Shown here: positions 34,738 through 43,125 of the stretch, piece by piece
How positions within the stretch are numbered: position 1 is the stretch's first letter
Layout of the letters: each line of letters starts with the position of its first letter
Assembly (NCBI GenBank): GCA_965279195.1
Contig: CBDIHP010000046.1
Location: forward strand, 1 to 64,000
DNA length: 64,000 nt
Reading direction: 5' to 3'
Source: CBDIHP01 sp965279195
Lineage (GTDB): Bacteria > Planctomycetota > Planctomycetia > Isosphaerales > Isosphaeraceae
The notes under the pieces: generated by a model
Told to the model about the DNA's origin: nothing
The model's input: only the letters and a program-made list of their open reading frames with translations
The model's database searches: none
Program-made: the position numbers and the translations under genes

Positions 34738-36245
34738 GCCATGAGCCAGCCCACCACCCGCACGAGGACGAGGCCCGGCAACTCTCCGAGGACGTGCAGT
34801 CCCTGAAGAAGCTGGGATACGCGCAGGAGCTCCGACGCCGGCTCGGGACGTTTTCCAACTACGCGATCTCACTCTCTGTCATCTGCATCCTTTCGGGCGG
34901 GATCACCTCGTTCCACCTGGCCCTCTCGGGCGCGGGGGCCGCGAGCGTGACGTTGGGGTGGCCGCTCGTGGCACTCTTCTCGCTGATCGTGGCGATGACG
35001 ATGGGGCAGGTGGCGTCGGCCTTCCCGACGGCGGGGGGCCTCTATCACTGGTCGTCGATCCTCGGCGGCCGGGGCTGCGGCTGGTTCACCGCCTGGTTCA
35101 ACCTCGCGGGGCTGGTGACGGTCCTGGCGGCGATCAACGTCGGCACATGCCGGTTCGCGTTGCAGACGCTCGGGCCCTGGCTGGGGTACGACCGCTCGGG
35201 CGCGTCGGCGGAGACGGCGTTCCTGGTGCAGCTCGGGCTGGTCGTGCTCATCACCGCGAGCCAGGCGGCGTTCAATCACGCGGGCATCCGGGCGACGACG
35301 TGGATCACCGACATCAGCGGATACCTGATCGTCGTCGTGGCCGCCGCGCTGACGATCGGGCTGCTGTGGTATTCGCCCTCGCATGATATCTCGCGGTGGA
35401 TACGATTCGATAACTTCAGCGGCGAGGCCGGGGCGAACGTGTGGCCGAGGTCGGAGAGCCTCGTCTGGCTGTTCGCGCTGGGGTTCCTGCTGCCGGCGTA
35501 CACCATCACGGGTTTCGATGCGTCGGCGCACGCGTCGGAGGAGACGCTCTCCGCCCCGTTGAGCGTGCCGCGCGGGATCGTGCGATCGGTGGCCGTCTCG
35601 GGCGTCGCCGGCACGATCATGCTCGCGGCGATCGTCCTGGCCGCGCCCTCGATCCCCGAGGCGGCGGCGAAAGGGGACGCGGCGGTCACCTGGATCATCG
35701 AATCTGTCTTGCCTCAGGGATTGACTAGGATTTTATATGTCGGGATCGTCGCGGCGCAATATGCCTGCGGGCTGGCCACGGTCACATCGGCCTCGCGGAT
35801 GGCCTACGCCTTCGCCCGCGACGGCGGGCTGCCGGCCTCGGGCTGGCTCAAGGAGGTGAATCTGCACACACGGACCCCCGCGCACGCGATCTGGGCCGTC
35901 TCGTTCGCAGCCATCGTGTTCACGCTCTACACGCCGGTTTACGAGACGATCACGGCCGTCTGCACGATCTTCCTCTACATCTCCTACATCATCCCCACCG
36001 GCCTCGGCGCGTGGGCCTACAAGCGGTCCTGGAAGAGGATGGGCCCCTGGACCCTGGGCGCCTGGTACCGGCCGCTGGCGTTCCTCGGGGCGTGCGGATG
36101 TCTGGCGTTGCTTGTCATCAGCGTCCAGCCGCCCAACGAGAAGGCGCTCTGGATCCTCGGCGGCTTCACGCTCGTCCTGACGGCCTTCTGGATCGGCGGC
36201 GTGCGTTCGCGGTTCCCCGGGCCGCCGCATCTGGATGCGTTGTGA
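34734..36245 (+). CDS. APC-superfamily amino acid/amine permease, probable ethanolamine importer
   Basis: A 503-residue permease with about twelve membrane helices. The N-terminal cytosolic segment (1-45) is followed by the APC opening (FSNYAISLSVICILSGGITSFHLAL) and the family loop GQVASAFPTAGGLYHW. It resembles the eukaryote-like amino-acid/choline/GABA transporter branch. Four-base overlap with eutC makes ethanolamine or a related amine the most likely substrate; this is inferred from context. It also overlaps or abuts the following metallophosphoesterase gene. Confidence 0.9.
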   Translation: MSHEPAHHPHEDEARQLSEDVQSLKKLGYAQELRRRLGTFSNYAISLSVICILSGGITSFHLALSGAGAASVTLGWPLVALFSLIVAMTMGQVASAFPTAGGLYHWSSILGGRGCGWFTAWFNLAGLVTVLAAINVGTCRFALQTLGPWLGYDRSGASAETAFLVQLGLVVLITASQAAFNHAGIRATTWITDISGYLIVVVAAALTIGLLWYSPSHDISRWIRFDNFSGEAGANVWPRSESLVWLFALGFLLPAYTITGFDASAHASEETLSAPLSVPRGIVRSVAVSGVAGTIMLAAIVLAAPSIPEAAAKGDAAVTWIIESVLPQGLTRILYVGIVAAQYACGLATVTSASRMAYAFARDGGLPASGWLKEVNLHTRTPAHAIWAVSFAAIVFTLYTPVYETITAVCTIFLYISYIIPTGLGAWAYKRSWKRMGPWTLGAWYRPLAFLGACGCLALLVISVQPPNEKALWILGGFTLVLTAFWIGGVRSRFPGPPHLDAL

Positions 36246-36262
36246 GCGTGGGGAGCCCGTCG

Positions 36263-37009
36263 ATGGACGAGAACGCCGGGGGCCCTCGGATCTGGGGGAT
36301 CGCCGACCTCCACCTGTCGCACGCCCGGCCTGACGTTCGCGACAGCTACGCCGCGCGCTGGAAGGCCCACGTCGCCAGCGTCGCCACGAACTGGCGTCGC
36401 GTGGTGTCGCCCGACGACCTCGTCCTGATCCCCGGCGACATCTCGATGGCGCGGAATCACCGGGAACTCCAGCCCGACCTCAACTGGCTGGAGAACCTGC
36501 CAGGGACGAAGGTCCTGGCGGCGGGGAACCACGACACCTGGTTCAACCGCGCGGAGGCGATCCGCCCGATGCTGAGGCGAGGTCAACTTGTGGTCGGCGG
36601 AGACGCGGTGGCCACACATGGCGTCATCGTCTGCGGGAGCCTGGGGGCGCAGGCCGTCCGGGAGGACGACCCGGGCGTGACCGATCGCGATCTGGACCGG
36701 CTCGAACGCGAGCTGGATTCCGTGGACGCGGCGATCCGGCAGGCGTCCGGGATGCGATCGGCCGAGGAGCCAATCTATGTGCTCTGGCACTACCCGCCGT
36801 TCGACCAGCGGGGCAGGCCGGGGCCGGCGGCGGACCTCTTCGCCGAATGGGGCGTGACGGCGTGTATTTATGGGCACGTGCACACGCAAGGGCAGTGGTC
36901 GACCGCCGCGCAGGGGGAGCACGGCGGCGTCCGGTATCACTGCGTCGCGGCCGATGCGATCGGATTCCAGCCGATCCGGGTGGACAGGGTCGTCCGGGCG
37001 CGGCGGTAG
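36263..37009 (+). CDS. Calcineurin-like metallophosphoesterase
   Basis: A 248-residue phosphoesterase with the motif set ADLHLSH (about 14), GDISMA (about 60), AAGNHDTW (about 91), LWHYPPF (about 180) and YGHVHTQ (about 208). The ATG at 36263 has GGGGAG 8 nt upstream. A GTG at 36242, in frame and overlapping the permease stop by 4 bp, is the alternative start (255 residues). As the last gene of the eut operon its link to ethanolamine is unexplained; the phosphoester substrate is unknown. Confidence 0.88.
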   Translation: MDENAGGPRIWGIADLHLSHARPDVRDSYAARWKAHVASVATNWRRVVSPDDLVLIPGDISMARNHRELQPDLNWLENLPGTKVLAAGNHDTWFNRAEAIRPMLRRGQLVVGGDAVATHGVIVCGSLGAQAVREDDPGVTDRDLDRLERELDSVDAAIRQASGMRSAEEPIYVLWHYPPFDQRGRPGPAADLFAEWGVTACIYGHVHTQGQWSTAAQGEHGGVRYHCVAADAIGFQPIRVDRVVRARR

Positions 37010-37043
37010 GTCATTGAAGACCCCTCGCATGAACGAGTGAAGC

Positions 37044-37225
37044 TCTGGGCGCGGGTCTCCAGACCCCGCCCCCGGTGTCGTCGTGAGGTACAACAAATCG
37101 GGTCTCCAGACCCGTTAGTCAATCTTGATCTACGGGTCTGGAGGCCCGGATTGATGGTTCCCTTCGATGGTGGTTGGGACGGGGTCTGTGTACAGTCTGG
37201 AGCCCCGCGCCCAGCGCGGGGAGAC
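37044..37225. repeat. Palindromic element, GGGTCTCC family, imperfect copy
   Basis: The left end (CTGGGCGCGGGTCTCCAGAC) and right end (CTGGAGCCCCGCGCCCAG) are near reverse complements, and a second nested pair lies inside (GGGTCTCCAGACCCG at about 37098 and CGGGTCTGGAGGCCCG at about 37133). It fills the space between two convergent genes. Same family as 10482-10665. Confidence 0.8.
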
Positions 37226-37238
37226 CCGGTCCCGGAGG

Positions 37239-37889
37239 CTACGAGAGATAAGGATTGCTGGATTTTTCCGCGCCGATGGTGGTCATGGGGCCGTGGCCGG
37301 GGAAGACGAGGGTGGCATCGGGAAGTTTGAAGAGTTTCTCGCGGATGCCGGTGAGGAGCTTGCGGCCGGAACCGCCGGGGAAGTCGGTGCGGCCGACGCT
37401 GCCGTTGAAGAGGACGTCGCCGCCGAGGACGAATGGCGGGTCGTAGTCGTGGGCGATGAAGACGACCGAGCCGGGGCTGTGGCCGGGGATTTCGCGGACC
37501 TCGAACCGGAAACCGGCGACGTCGAGGAACTCGCCGTCGGAGAGCAGCCGGTCGGCCGCCGGGCTGGTGAAGCCCACGCCGAACTGGCCGGAGAGGTTCG
37601 CCATCGGGTCGGAGAGCAGGTGGGCCTCGTTGACGCCGATGAGCAGGGGCGCGTCAGGGAACGCCCGCTTGAGGTCGGCGTTGCCGGCGATGTGGTCGGC
37701 GTGGCCGTGTGTGTTGAGGATGGCGGCCAGCTGGAGGTTCTGCATCCGGAGCAGGTGGAGGATCGAGGGGACGTCGAAGCCGGGGTCGACGACGATCGCC
37801 TCGGGCTGCCCCTTGCGCCAGAGGACGTACGTGAGTTCCTGGAACGGGGCGGACTCGATCATCTCGATCCGGTAGTCGTTCTCCGCCAT
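37239..37889 (-). CDS. MBL-fold metallohydrolase (glyoxalase II-like)
   Basis: A 216-residue protein of the metallo-beta-lactamase fold with the THGHADHIAG zinc motif (about 60), GHSPGSVVF (about 135), GGDVLFNGSVGRTDFPGG (about 155) and a final PGHGPMTTIG (about 198). The short single-domain form is typical of YcbL-like hydrolases acting on thioesters such as S-lactoylglutathione or related substrates. It stands alone, facing a palindromic element downstream. Confidence 0.93.
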   Translation of the reverse strand: MAENDYRIEMIESAPFQELTYVLWRKGQPEAIVVDPGFDVPSILHLLRMQNLQLAAILNTHGHADHIAGNADLKRAFPDAPLLIGVNEAHLLSDPMANLSGQFGVGFTSPAADRLLSDGEFLDVAGFRFEVREIPGHSPGSVVFIAHDYDPPFVLGGDVLFNGSVGRTDFPGGSGRKLLTGIREKLFKLPDATLVFPGHGPMTTIGAEKSSNPYLS

Positions 37890-38412
37890 CCTCGGTCAAG
37901 CTCCTGGGACGTGTCGAAGTCCGGGCGCGGCTCCGATTGGCGGCGCCGACGGGCGTGGACATGGTGACAGCCCCGGGCGGATCCGGCAAGCGGAGTTGGC
38001 CCGCGTGTCGGTTGGGTCGGGTTGTGTGGATGTCCGTGGACGTGGATGGGTTGCCCTGGGGCGGGATTGTCATTTCCTCGTCGGCCGCGGTTGAAAAAAT
38101 GACAAGGCGAGCAAGGCGGCGGAATCAGTGCGGCCGTCGCGACCGATCCGACCCGGTCAAGGGGTGCCGGTTGATCGGGCGGAACTCCGGTCCCGTCAGG
38201 CACTTTAGGGATTGGCCCGCGACTTGCATCACGTTGAGATTTGTTCGGTTGAGAATGGTCGGACAGCGGGTGTGAGCACGGTGCGACCGGACCTCGACTC
38301 GTTCACCGGCCAGGGTGTCGCCGTCAGGGACGGGGGCGATCCTCGCGGGTGTTCCCACGGACAGGAACCGCACCGCGTGCCAATACGGCTTCCCCTCGAA
38401 GGATGGCCCACC
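37890..38412. other. 523-bp divergent intergenic region
   Basis: It separates the MBL hydrolase (minus) from the DUF1571 gene (plus). It contains a short AT-richer patch with GGTTGAAAAAATGAC near 38090 and another near 38225-38260, likely sites for outward promoters, but no pair with good hexamers and spacing. I see no gene in it. Confidence 0.4.
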
Positions 38413-39420
38413 GTGTCGACGACCCTCTCGCCCAAGAGCCTGGATAGCCGCCGCCCCGCGTTCGAGCGGGCGATGGAAGTGATGTTCGCCATCGCGTCGC
38501 TGGCGGCGCTGGCGTTCCTGCTGCGTCCGTTGTTCCTGGAGACCGCGCGGCGGGCGGAGTCGTCCCCCGACGCGGACCCTCCGGCCCTCTCGATCCGGCC
38601 GGGTGGGGGAGCGATCTCGGCGAACATGCTGAACTCGCAGGCCCAGATGGCGCTGGCCTCCTCGACGATGCTGATCCCGGGCGCGGACTCCGCCGCGACT
38701 CCGGGCACGAACGTCGCCGCGGCCGCCGCCGCCATCGCCGAGGCCCGCGAGGTGATCGCCTCCTGCCGCGACACCTACCAGAACAAGGTCAAGGACTACA
38801 CCTGCGACTTCCACAAGCAGGAGCGGATCGACGGCAAGATGGTCTCGCCGCATCAGATGCACATGAAGGCGAGGAACCAGCCGTCGAGCATCTACTTCAG
38901 GTTCGTGACCCCGAACCAGGGCCGCGAGGCGATCTACCACCCGGAGAAGTACGGGCACAAGCTGGTCGCGCATGACGTCGGCCTCGGCCGGCTGCTCGCG
39001 GGCACGCTCCACCTCGATCCCAAGGGGTCGATGGCGATGGACGAGAACCGCCACCCGGTCTCCGAGGCGGGGCTGGGGTCGATGCTCGAGACCATCTGCG
39101 AGCGCTGGAACGTCGAGCTGTCGCCCGAGGAGTCGGTCATCACGATCGACCGCGACGCGAGCTTCGGCGGCCGGCCTTGCATCCGGATCGACTCGGTTCA
39201 CACCGAGCGGAGGCCGGAGTTCTTCTTCCACAAGGTGACGCTCTACATCGACCGCGAGCTGAACCTGCCGATCCGGTTCGAGGCGTACGACTGGGCGAAG
39301 GCGAATGGGCATTGCGACCTGGTCGAGGAGTACACGTACAAGAACCTGCGGGTGAATAACGGCCTGGCGGAGATCGACTTCGACCCGTCGAATCCGAAGT
39401 ACAAGTACGGCCGCTTCTGA
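38413..39420 (+). CDS. DUF1571 domain protein, membrane-anchored
   Basis: A 335-residue protein with one N-terminal membrane helix (about 20-42, VMFAIASLAALAFLL) followed by an Ala/Ser-rich linker and the DUF1571 domain (about 115-330: VKDYTCDFHKQERIDGKM, YFRFVTPNQGREAIYHPEKYG, and a C-terminal LVEEYTYKNLRVNNGL). DUF1571 proteins are periplasmic or exported with a LolA-like beta fold in distant relatives, and are common in planctomycetes; the function is unknown. The GTG at 38413 is preferred because GAAGGA lies 9 nt upstream and it places the membrane helix near the N-terminus. An ATG at 38473 is the alternative. Confidence 0.85.
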   Translation: MSTTLSPKSLDSRRPAFERAMEVMFAIASLAALAFLLRPLFLETARRAESSPDADPPALSIRPGGGAISANMLNSQAQMALASSTMLIPGADSAATPGTNVAAAAAAIAEAREVIASCRDTYQNKVKDYTCDFHKQERIDGKMVSPHQMHMKARNQPSSIYFRFVTPNQGREAIYHPEKYGHKLVAHDVGLGRLLAGTLHLDPKGSMAMDENRHPVSEAGLGSMLETICERWNVELSPEESVITIDRDASFGGRPCIRIDSVHTERRPEFFFHKVTLYIDRELNLPIRFEAYDWAKANGHCDLVEEYTYKNLRVNNGLAEIDFDPSNPKYKYGRF

Positions 39421-39966
39421 GCCGGCGACCTCGATCACGACAGGACGCCCGTACACCGCGGCCGTCCGGGACTCGCTGCGGCCCCTCCAGGGGCCTGGTG
39501 CGGGACCCGGGCGGCCGCGGGCGGTTGCGCCCGGGCGGCGGGGAATCCCCCCAAATCACCGTCATGATCCTCACGATCGGACCGGGGTCGGCCGATAGAA
39601 AAGTGTGGCGAGTGAGTCCGCCGAGGCCGCGGCAAGCGACCTTGGCATCGTGAGGGGGCTTCGCTAGAATCCCCCCGCCTTGAGGGTACTCCTTCGCCCG
39701 ATCGAGCGACGGTGGCCGACCGTCACGCCGCGGGTTGGAGCGTTCTCGGAAGGATTCCCGACGCCCGTCCCGCTCGCGGGCGCGGCGTCGGCCGATTTCC
39801 GAGGATCCGCCTCCGGGTGACCCACCCGCGTCGCTGGCCAGTGGTTCGCCCCATCGATGATGATCGTCAGGATGATGCGGGTCTGATGTTGCCGACCGCC
39901 GACGATCGGTCCACGCCGAGTCGTCGCGATGGTCCCCGTCCGTCCCAGTCCATGGAAGGAGGCTCG
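39421..39966. other. 546-bp intergenic region with the rimI promoter and a long leader
   Basis: After the DUF1571 stop there are GC-rich inverted segments (GGCCCCTCCAGGGGCC at about 39480-39495; CCGGGCGGCCGCGGGCGG) that may end transcription. The promoter at 39642-39670 follows, then about 290 nt of leader before rimI. No coding region is evident. Confidence 0.5.
39642..39670 (+). promoter_or_regulatory. Sigma-70-like promoter for rimI
   Basis: TTGGCA (39642-39647), a 17-bp spacer and TAGAAT (39665-39670), close to consensus. The predicted start is near 39677, leaving a leader of about 290 nt. Confidence 0.55.
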
Positions 39967-40497
39967 ATGAGCACGGTCCCGACCCCCAAGGCTCAGGTCC
40001 GCGTCCATATTCGCTGGATGATCCGCCGCGACATGCCCGAGGTCCTGGCCATCGAGCACGCCAGCTTCGACTTCCCCTGGTGCGAGGAGGAGTTCCTCCG
40101 GGTCCTCCGCCAGCGCAACTGCATCGGGATGGTCGCCGAGCACGGCGAGCGGGTCGTCGGGTTCATGATCTATGAACTCCACAAGAATCGGCTCTACGTC
40201 CTCGATTTCGCCGCCCACCCCGAGTATCGCCGCCAGGGCGTCGGCCAGCAGATGATCGCCAAGCTCGTCGGCAAGCTCTCCAGCCACCGGAGGACGCGCA
40301 TCGTCCTTCATGTGCGGGAAAGCAACCTCCCGGCGCAGCTCTTCTACAGGAATCAGGGTTTCCGGGCCGTCGAGGTGGCGCGCGAGCATTACCAGGATAC
40401 GGGCGAGGACGCCTACCTGATGCAATACCTCTTCGACGACTCGGTCGTGGAGGAGGCGGTCCCGGTCAACCGGATCGCCCAGCAGCTCGGCGGCTGA
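39967..40497 (+). CDS. rimI: RimI-like ribosomal-protein alanine N-acetyltransferase
   Basis: A 176-residue GNAT enzyme, likely acetylating the N-terminus of a ribosomal protein. It shows the family order: IRRDMPEVLAIEHASFDFPW (about 19-38), the acetyl-CoA loop VHPEYRRQGVG-like AAHPEYRRQGVGQQMIAKL (about 78-96), and LHVRESNLPAQLFYRNQGFRAVEV-like sequence near 115-138. The start is fixed by a strong AAGGAGG 5 nt upstream of the ATG; the frame is open upstream to 39712 but not credible. A terminator follows 30 bp after the stop. Confidence 0.92.
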   Translation: MSTVPTPKAQVRVHIRWMIRRDMPEVLAIEHASFDFPWCEEEFLRVLRQRNCIGMVAEHGERVVGFMIYELHKNRLYVLDFAAHPEYRRQGVGQQMIAKLVGKLSSHRRTRIVLHVRESNLPAQLFYRNQGFRAVEVAREHYQDTGEDAYLMQYLFDDSVVEEAVPVNRIAQQLGG

Positions 40498-40526
40498 ACC
40501 CGCCCGCGACACCGCCCCGCACAAAA

Positions 40527-40581
40527 GCCCGGGGGCCGTCACCTTGACATGGATGTCGAGGCGACGGCCCTCGGGCGTTTT
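40527..40581 (+). terminator. Rho-independent terminator after rimI
   Basis: A 14-bp stem (40527-40540 with 40563-40576, a single G:T pair) and a 22-nt loop, followed by GTTTTCGT. Confidence 0.8.
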
Positions 40582-40703
40582 CGTCGGGTGTAGTGGCCGC
40601 GCCTTCGCGGCCTCCGCACCATGCCGGGTGGCGCCCGATCGATCGCGTCCGTCGGTGCGGGGCCTCACGTCCCGTTGGTCCGCGAGGCACCTCACCTTAC
40701 AAT
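40582..40703. repeat. Degenerate palindromic element, TAGGGTGTGG family, third copy
   Basis: GTGTAGTGGCCGCGCCTTCG begins an arm like that at 7218, and the right half (GGTGCGGGGCCTCACG ... GCACCTCACCTTA) resembles the left half of the 16915 copy in reverse. Placed between rimI and the next plus-strand gene. Confidence 0.7.
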
Positions 40704-40749
40704 GAGTGCGGATCTGGTCGTCGGTGCGGTGGACCACGGGGGAATTTGG

Positions 40750-41508
40750 ATGGAAAGCAGGTTGCTTCCGGTGCTGGAGCGGATCGCGGTGGCCCTGGAG
40801 ACCATCGCGAGGCAGGGGGGGGGATTCGCCACCGGCGGGGAATCCCCGCGCGGGTTCGATTCGCAGATCCGGGCGTTCCGCGACGCGATTCGCGAGGGTG
40901 ACTGGGAGGCCGCCGCCGACCTGCTGGCGGACCTCCCTCACGACGAGCCCCGCAAGCCGAACCTCGTCGAGGAACACCAGCGAGCGAGGGAGTCGGCCGC
41001 GGAGAAGCATCGCAAGGAGCTGGAGGCCGCGCGTCAGGCGAACGACCCGGAGCGGGTGATCCATCAGCGGGATCAACTCGCGAAGCTGCTGGCCGACGAC
41101 CTGATCGTCGAACTCGACCGGACGCTCGTCCGCTGGTTCCTGAGCCTCATCATGTCGAGGCTGCGCGGCGGCCGGATCGCGCCCGACGTCGCGGGCCTGG
41201 CGGCACGCGTGGCCGATCGATTCGGCGGGACCGTGGAAGGGGCTAGCCTCCGGGCGTCCCTGCCGACGCTCCGCCGCAGTGCCGGGCTCTGTCCCCGCTG
41301 CGCGGCCCCGTACAAGGGCACGGCCGACGCCTGCCCCGAGTGCCTCAAGCCCGCGATCGCCACTCCTCAGCCGGGCGAGCCCAACCCCTGGGGCGAGGCC
41401 GCCGACGCGCTCGACGCGCTCGTGAAGCCCCCGGAGAATCCGCCCGGCGAGCACGACCCCCTCAATGATCCCGAAAGTTTCCTGGAGTTCCCGTTCGACC
41501 CAACTTGA
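40750..41508 (+). CDS. Hypothetical protein with C-terminal zinc ribbon
   Basis: A 252-residue protein. The N-terminus (MESRLLPVLERIAVALETIA) is a helix followed by a glycine-rich turn, then a charged helical region (about 35-110) with likely coiled coil (EEHQRARESAAEKHRKELE), a more hydrophobic stretch, and a CPRC...CPEC zinc ribbon (about 179-197). The last 50 residues are acidic and Pro-rich. No family recognised. The ATG at 40750 has GGGGGAA upstream; an in-frame ATG at 40702 lies in the repeat element and is less likely. Confidence 0.78.
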   Translation: MESRLLPVLERIAVALETIARQGGGFATGGESPRGFDSQIRAFRDAIREGDWEAAADLLADLPHDEPRKPNLVEEHQRARESAAEKHRKELEAARQANDPERVIHQRDQLAKLLADDLIVELDRTLVRWFLSLIMSRLRGGRIAPDVAGLAARVADRFGGTVEGASLRASLPTLRRSAGLCPRCAAPYKGTADACPECLKPAIATPQPGEPNPWGEAADALDALVKPPENPPGEHDPLNDPESFLEFPFDPT

Positions 41509-41634
41509 CGGAGCCCCGGGCGTCGGCAAGGATGGTAGGAGTTTCTCCAGCTTCACTTCCACGCCCATCGAGTCGCCGGCAAACTCCCCCCTGTCACGCG
41601 ACTCGCGGCTTTCGGTTTGGGAAAGGGTCGGGCC

Positions 41635-42933
41635 ATGTCCCGTGGATTGACGTGGGCCTTGCTCGTCTCGGCGGTTGCCGCGACGACCGTCCAGGCTCAG
41701 CTCCCTTATACGAGCGATCAGATCCCGACGAGACGGTCGCTGGCCCGGATCGGGCTCGACCTCCAGTGGGTCACCACCGTGCCCCTGGGCAGCCGGGGCG
41801 AGCAGCTTCAACTGATCAACCACGACAGGGAGTACCTGTTCGCCCAGACGAGCCAGGGCACCCTCCACACCTACAACGCCGAGACCGGCCGCAAGCTCTG
41901 GACCTTGCACCTCGGCGACATGACCGGGCGTGAGGTGGCCGTCGGCTCGAACTCCAAGGCGGTCTTCGCCGCCAACTTCGAGACCCTCTTCGGCCTCGAC
42001 AAGGCGACCGGCCGGCCGATCTGGAGGCTGCCGCTGCCGGCCGCCGCCTCCTCGGCGATCAACGCCGATGAGGATCGCGTCGTGCTCGGCCTGGAGACCG
42101 GCAAGATCCTGGTCGTGGACGCCAAGACGGGCCGGATCGCCTGGGAACTCCAGTCCGCCCGCGCCGAACTGACCTCGCGGCCCATCATGGCCCTGAAGGT
42201 CGTCGCGTTCGGCGACGCCGACGGCCGCGTGGTCGCGACCCGCTCGGACTCGCCGCAACTCCTGTGGCGTCTGGTGATCGGCGGGCCCGTCGTGGCCCCC
42301 GTCGGCACCCACGGCGTCCGCACGCTACTCGTGCCGTCGCTCGACAAGAATCTCTACGCGATCGACGTCTTCCTCGGCGAGATCAAGTGGAACTTCTCCA
42401 GCGGCGCCCCGATCCGCCAGGAGCCGCTGGTCGCCAACAACGACGTCTACATCCTCAACGAGATCGGCGAGTTCATCGCCCTGGACGCCACGAATGGGTC
42501 GCACCGCTGGTCGGTCCCGACGAACGGCGGCAAGCTGATCGGCGTGACCCGCTCGAAGGTCTACCTCGAAACCCGCGACGACGACCTGTTCGTCGTCGAG
42601 CGGAAGACCGGGCAGATGGTCTACAGCCCGAGGGAGGTTCGCGAGCGGGCCGGCCTGAACCTGCGGGGGTTCAAATTCAACCCGCTGAACCGCCAGGACG
42701 ACCGGCTGCACTTCGCCACGCCGTCGGGCCTGATCCTCTGCCTGCGGGAGATCGACCAGATCACCCCGTGGATCCACCCGGATCCGAACGCGAAGCCGTT
42801 CGGGTACATCCCGCCCGAGGGGTATCCCGACCTGATGCCGAAGATTCCGAATGCGAACTCCAGCCCAGGCGGCGACACCCCGCCGTCGCCGCCCCCCGCG
42901 GGCGACACCGCCCCGGCCGCGGATCCCAAGTGA
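41635..42933 (+). CDS. PQQ-like beta-propeller repeat protein, exported
   Basis: A 432-residue protein with a signal peptide (MSRGLTWALLVSAVAATTVQA, cleavage near 21) and a series of beta-propeller blades with the PQQ/BamB-like pattern 'ldaktGrivWel' (LHTYNAETGRKLWTLHL, FGLDKATGRPIWRLPLP, LVVDAKTGRIAWELQS, YAIDVFLGEIKWNFSSG, IALDATNGSHRWSVP). The C-terminus is Pro/Ser-rich. BamB-type scaffold or a PQQ-type lectin-like role is possible; no catalytic PQQ residues can be claimed. Located upstream of purH, with the purH promoter in between. Confidence 0.88.
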   Translation: MSRGLTWALLVSAVAATTVQAQLPYTSDQIPTRRSLARIGLDLQWVTTVPLGSRGEQLQLINHDREYLFAQTSQGTLHTYNAETGRKLWTLHLGDMTGREVAVGSNSKAVFAANFETLFGLDKATGRPIWRLPLPAAASSAINADEDRVVLGLETGKILVVDAKTGRIAWELQSARAELTSRPIMALKVVAFGDADGRVVATRSDSPQLLWRLVIGGPVVAPVGTHGVRTLLVPSLDKNLYAIDVFLGEIKWNFSSGAPIRQEPLVANNDVYILNEIGEFIALDATNGSHRWSVPTNGGKLIGVTRSKVYLETRDDDLFVVERKTGQMVYSPREVRERAGLNLRGFKFNPLNRQDDRLHFATPSGLILCLREIDQITPWIHPDPNAKPFGYIPPEGYPDLMPKIPNANSSPGGDTPPSPPPAGDTAPAADPK

Positions 42934-43041
42934 TCCGCTGACGGGCCACGACCCTCCGACCCCGATCACGTCGGCGGCCGGTCCCCTCGAACGGGGGGGA
43001 TCGGCCGCCGGTCGGCGTTTGAGGCAGGATCGGCCGGCATC

Positions 43042-43050
43042 TGGTAAGAT
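43042..43050 (+). promoter_or_regulatory. Extended -10 promoter for purH
   Basis: TGGTAAGAT (extended -10, TGn plus TAAGAT at 43045-43050) lies about 76 bp before the purH ATG. The candidate -35 TTGAGG at 43019 is 20 bp away, too far to be ideal; extended -10 promoters often need no -35. Confidence 0.4.
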
Positions 43051-43125
43051 TCTCGCTCGTGCAAGCGACGACGCCGGCGCCGACGACCGTGGAAGGCCGG
43101 CGTTCCATGACGAAGGGAACGAACG

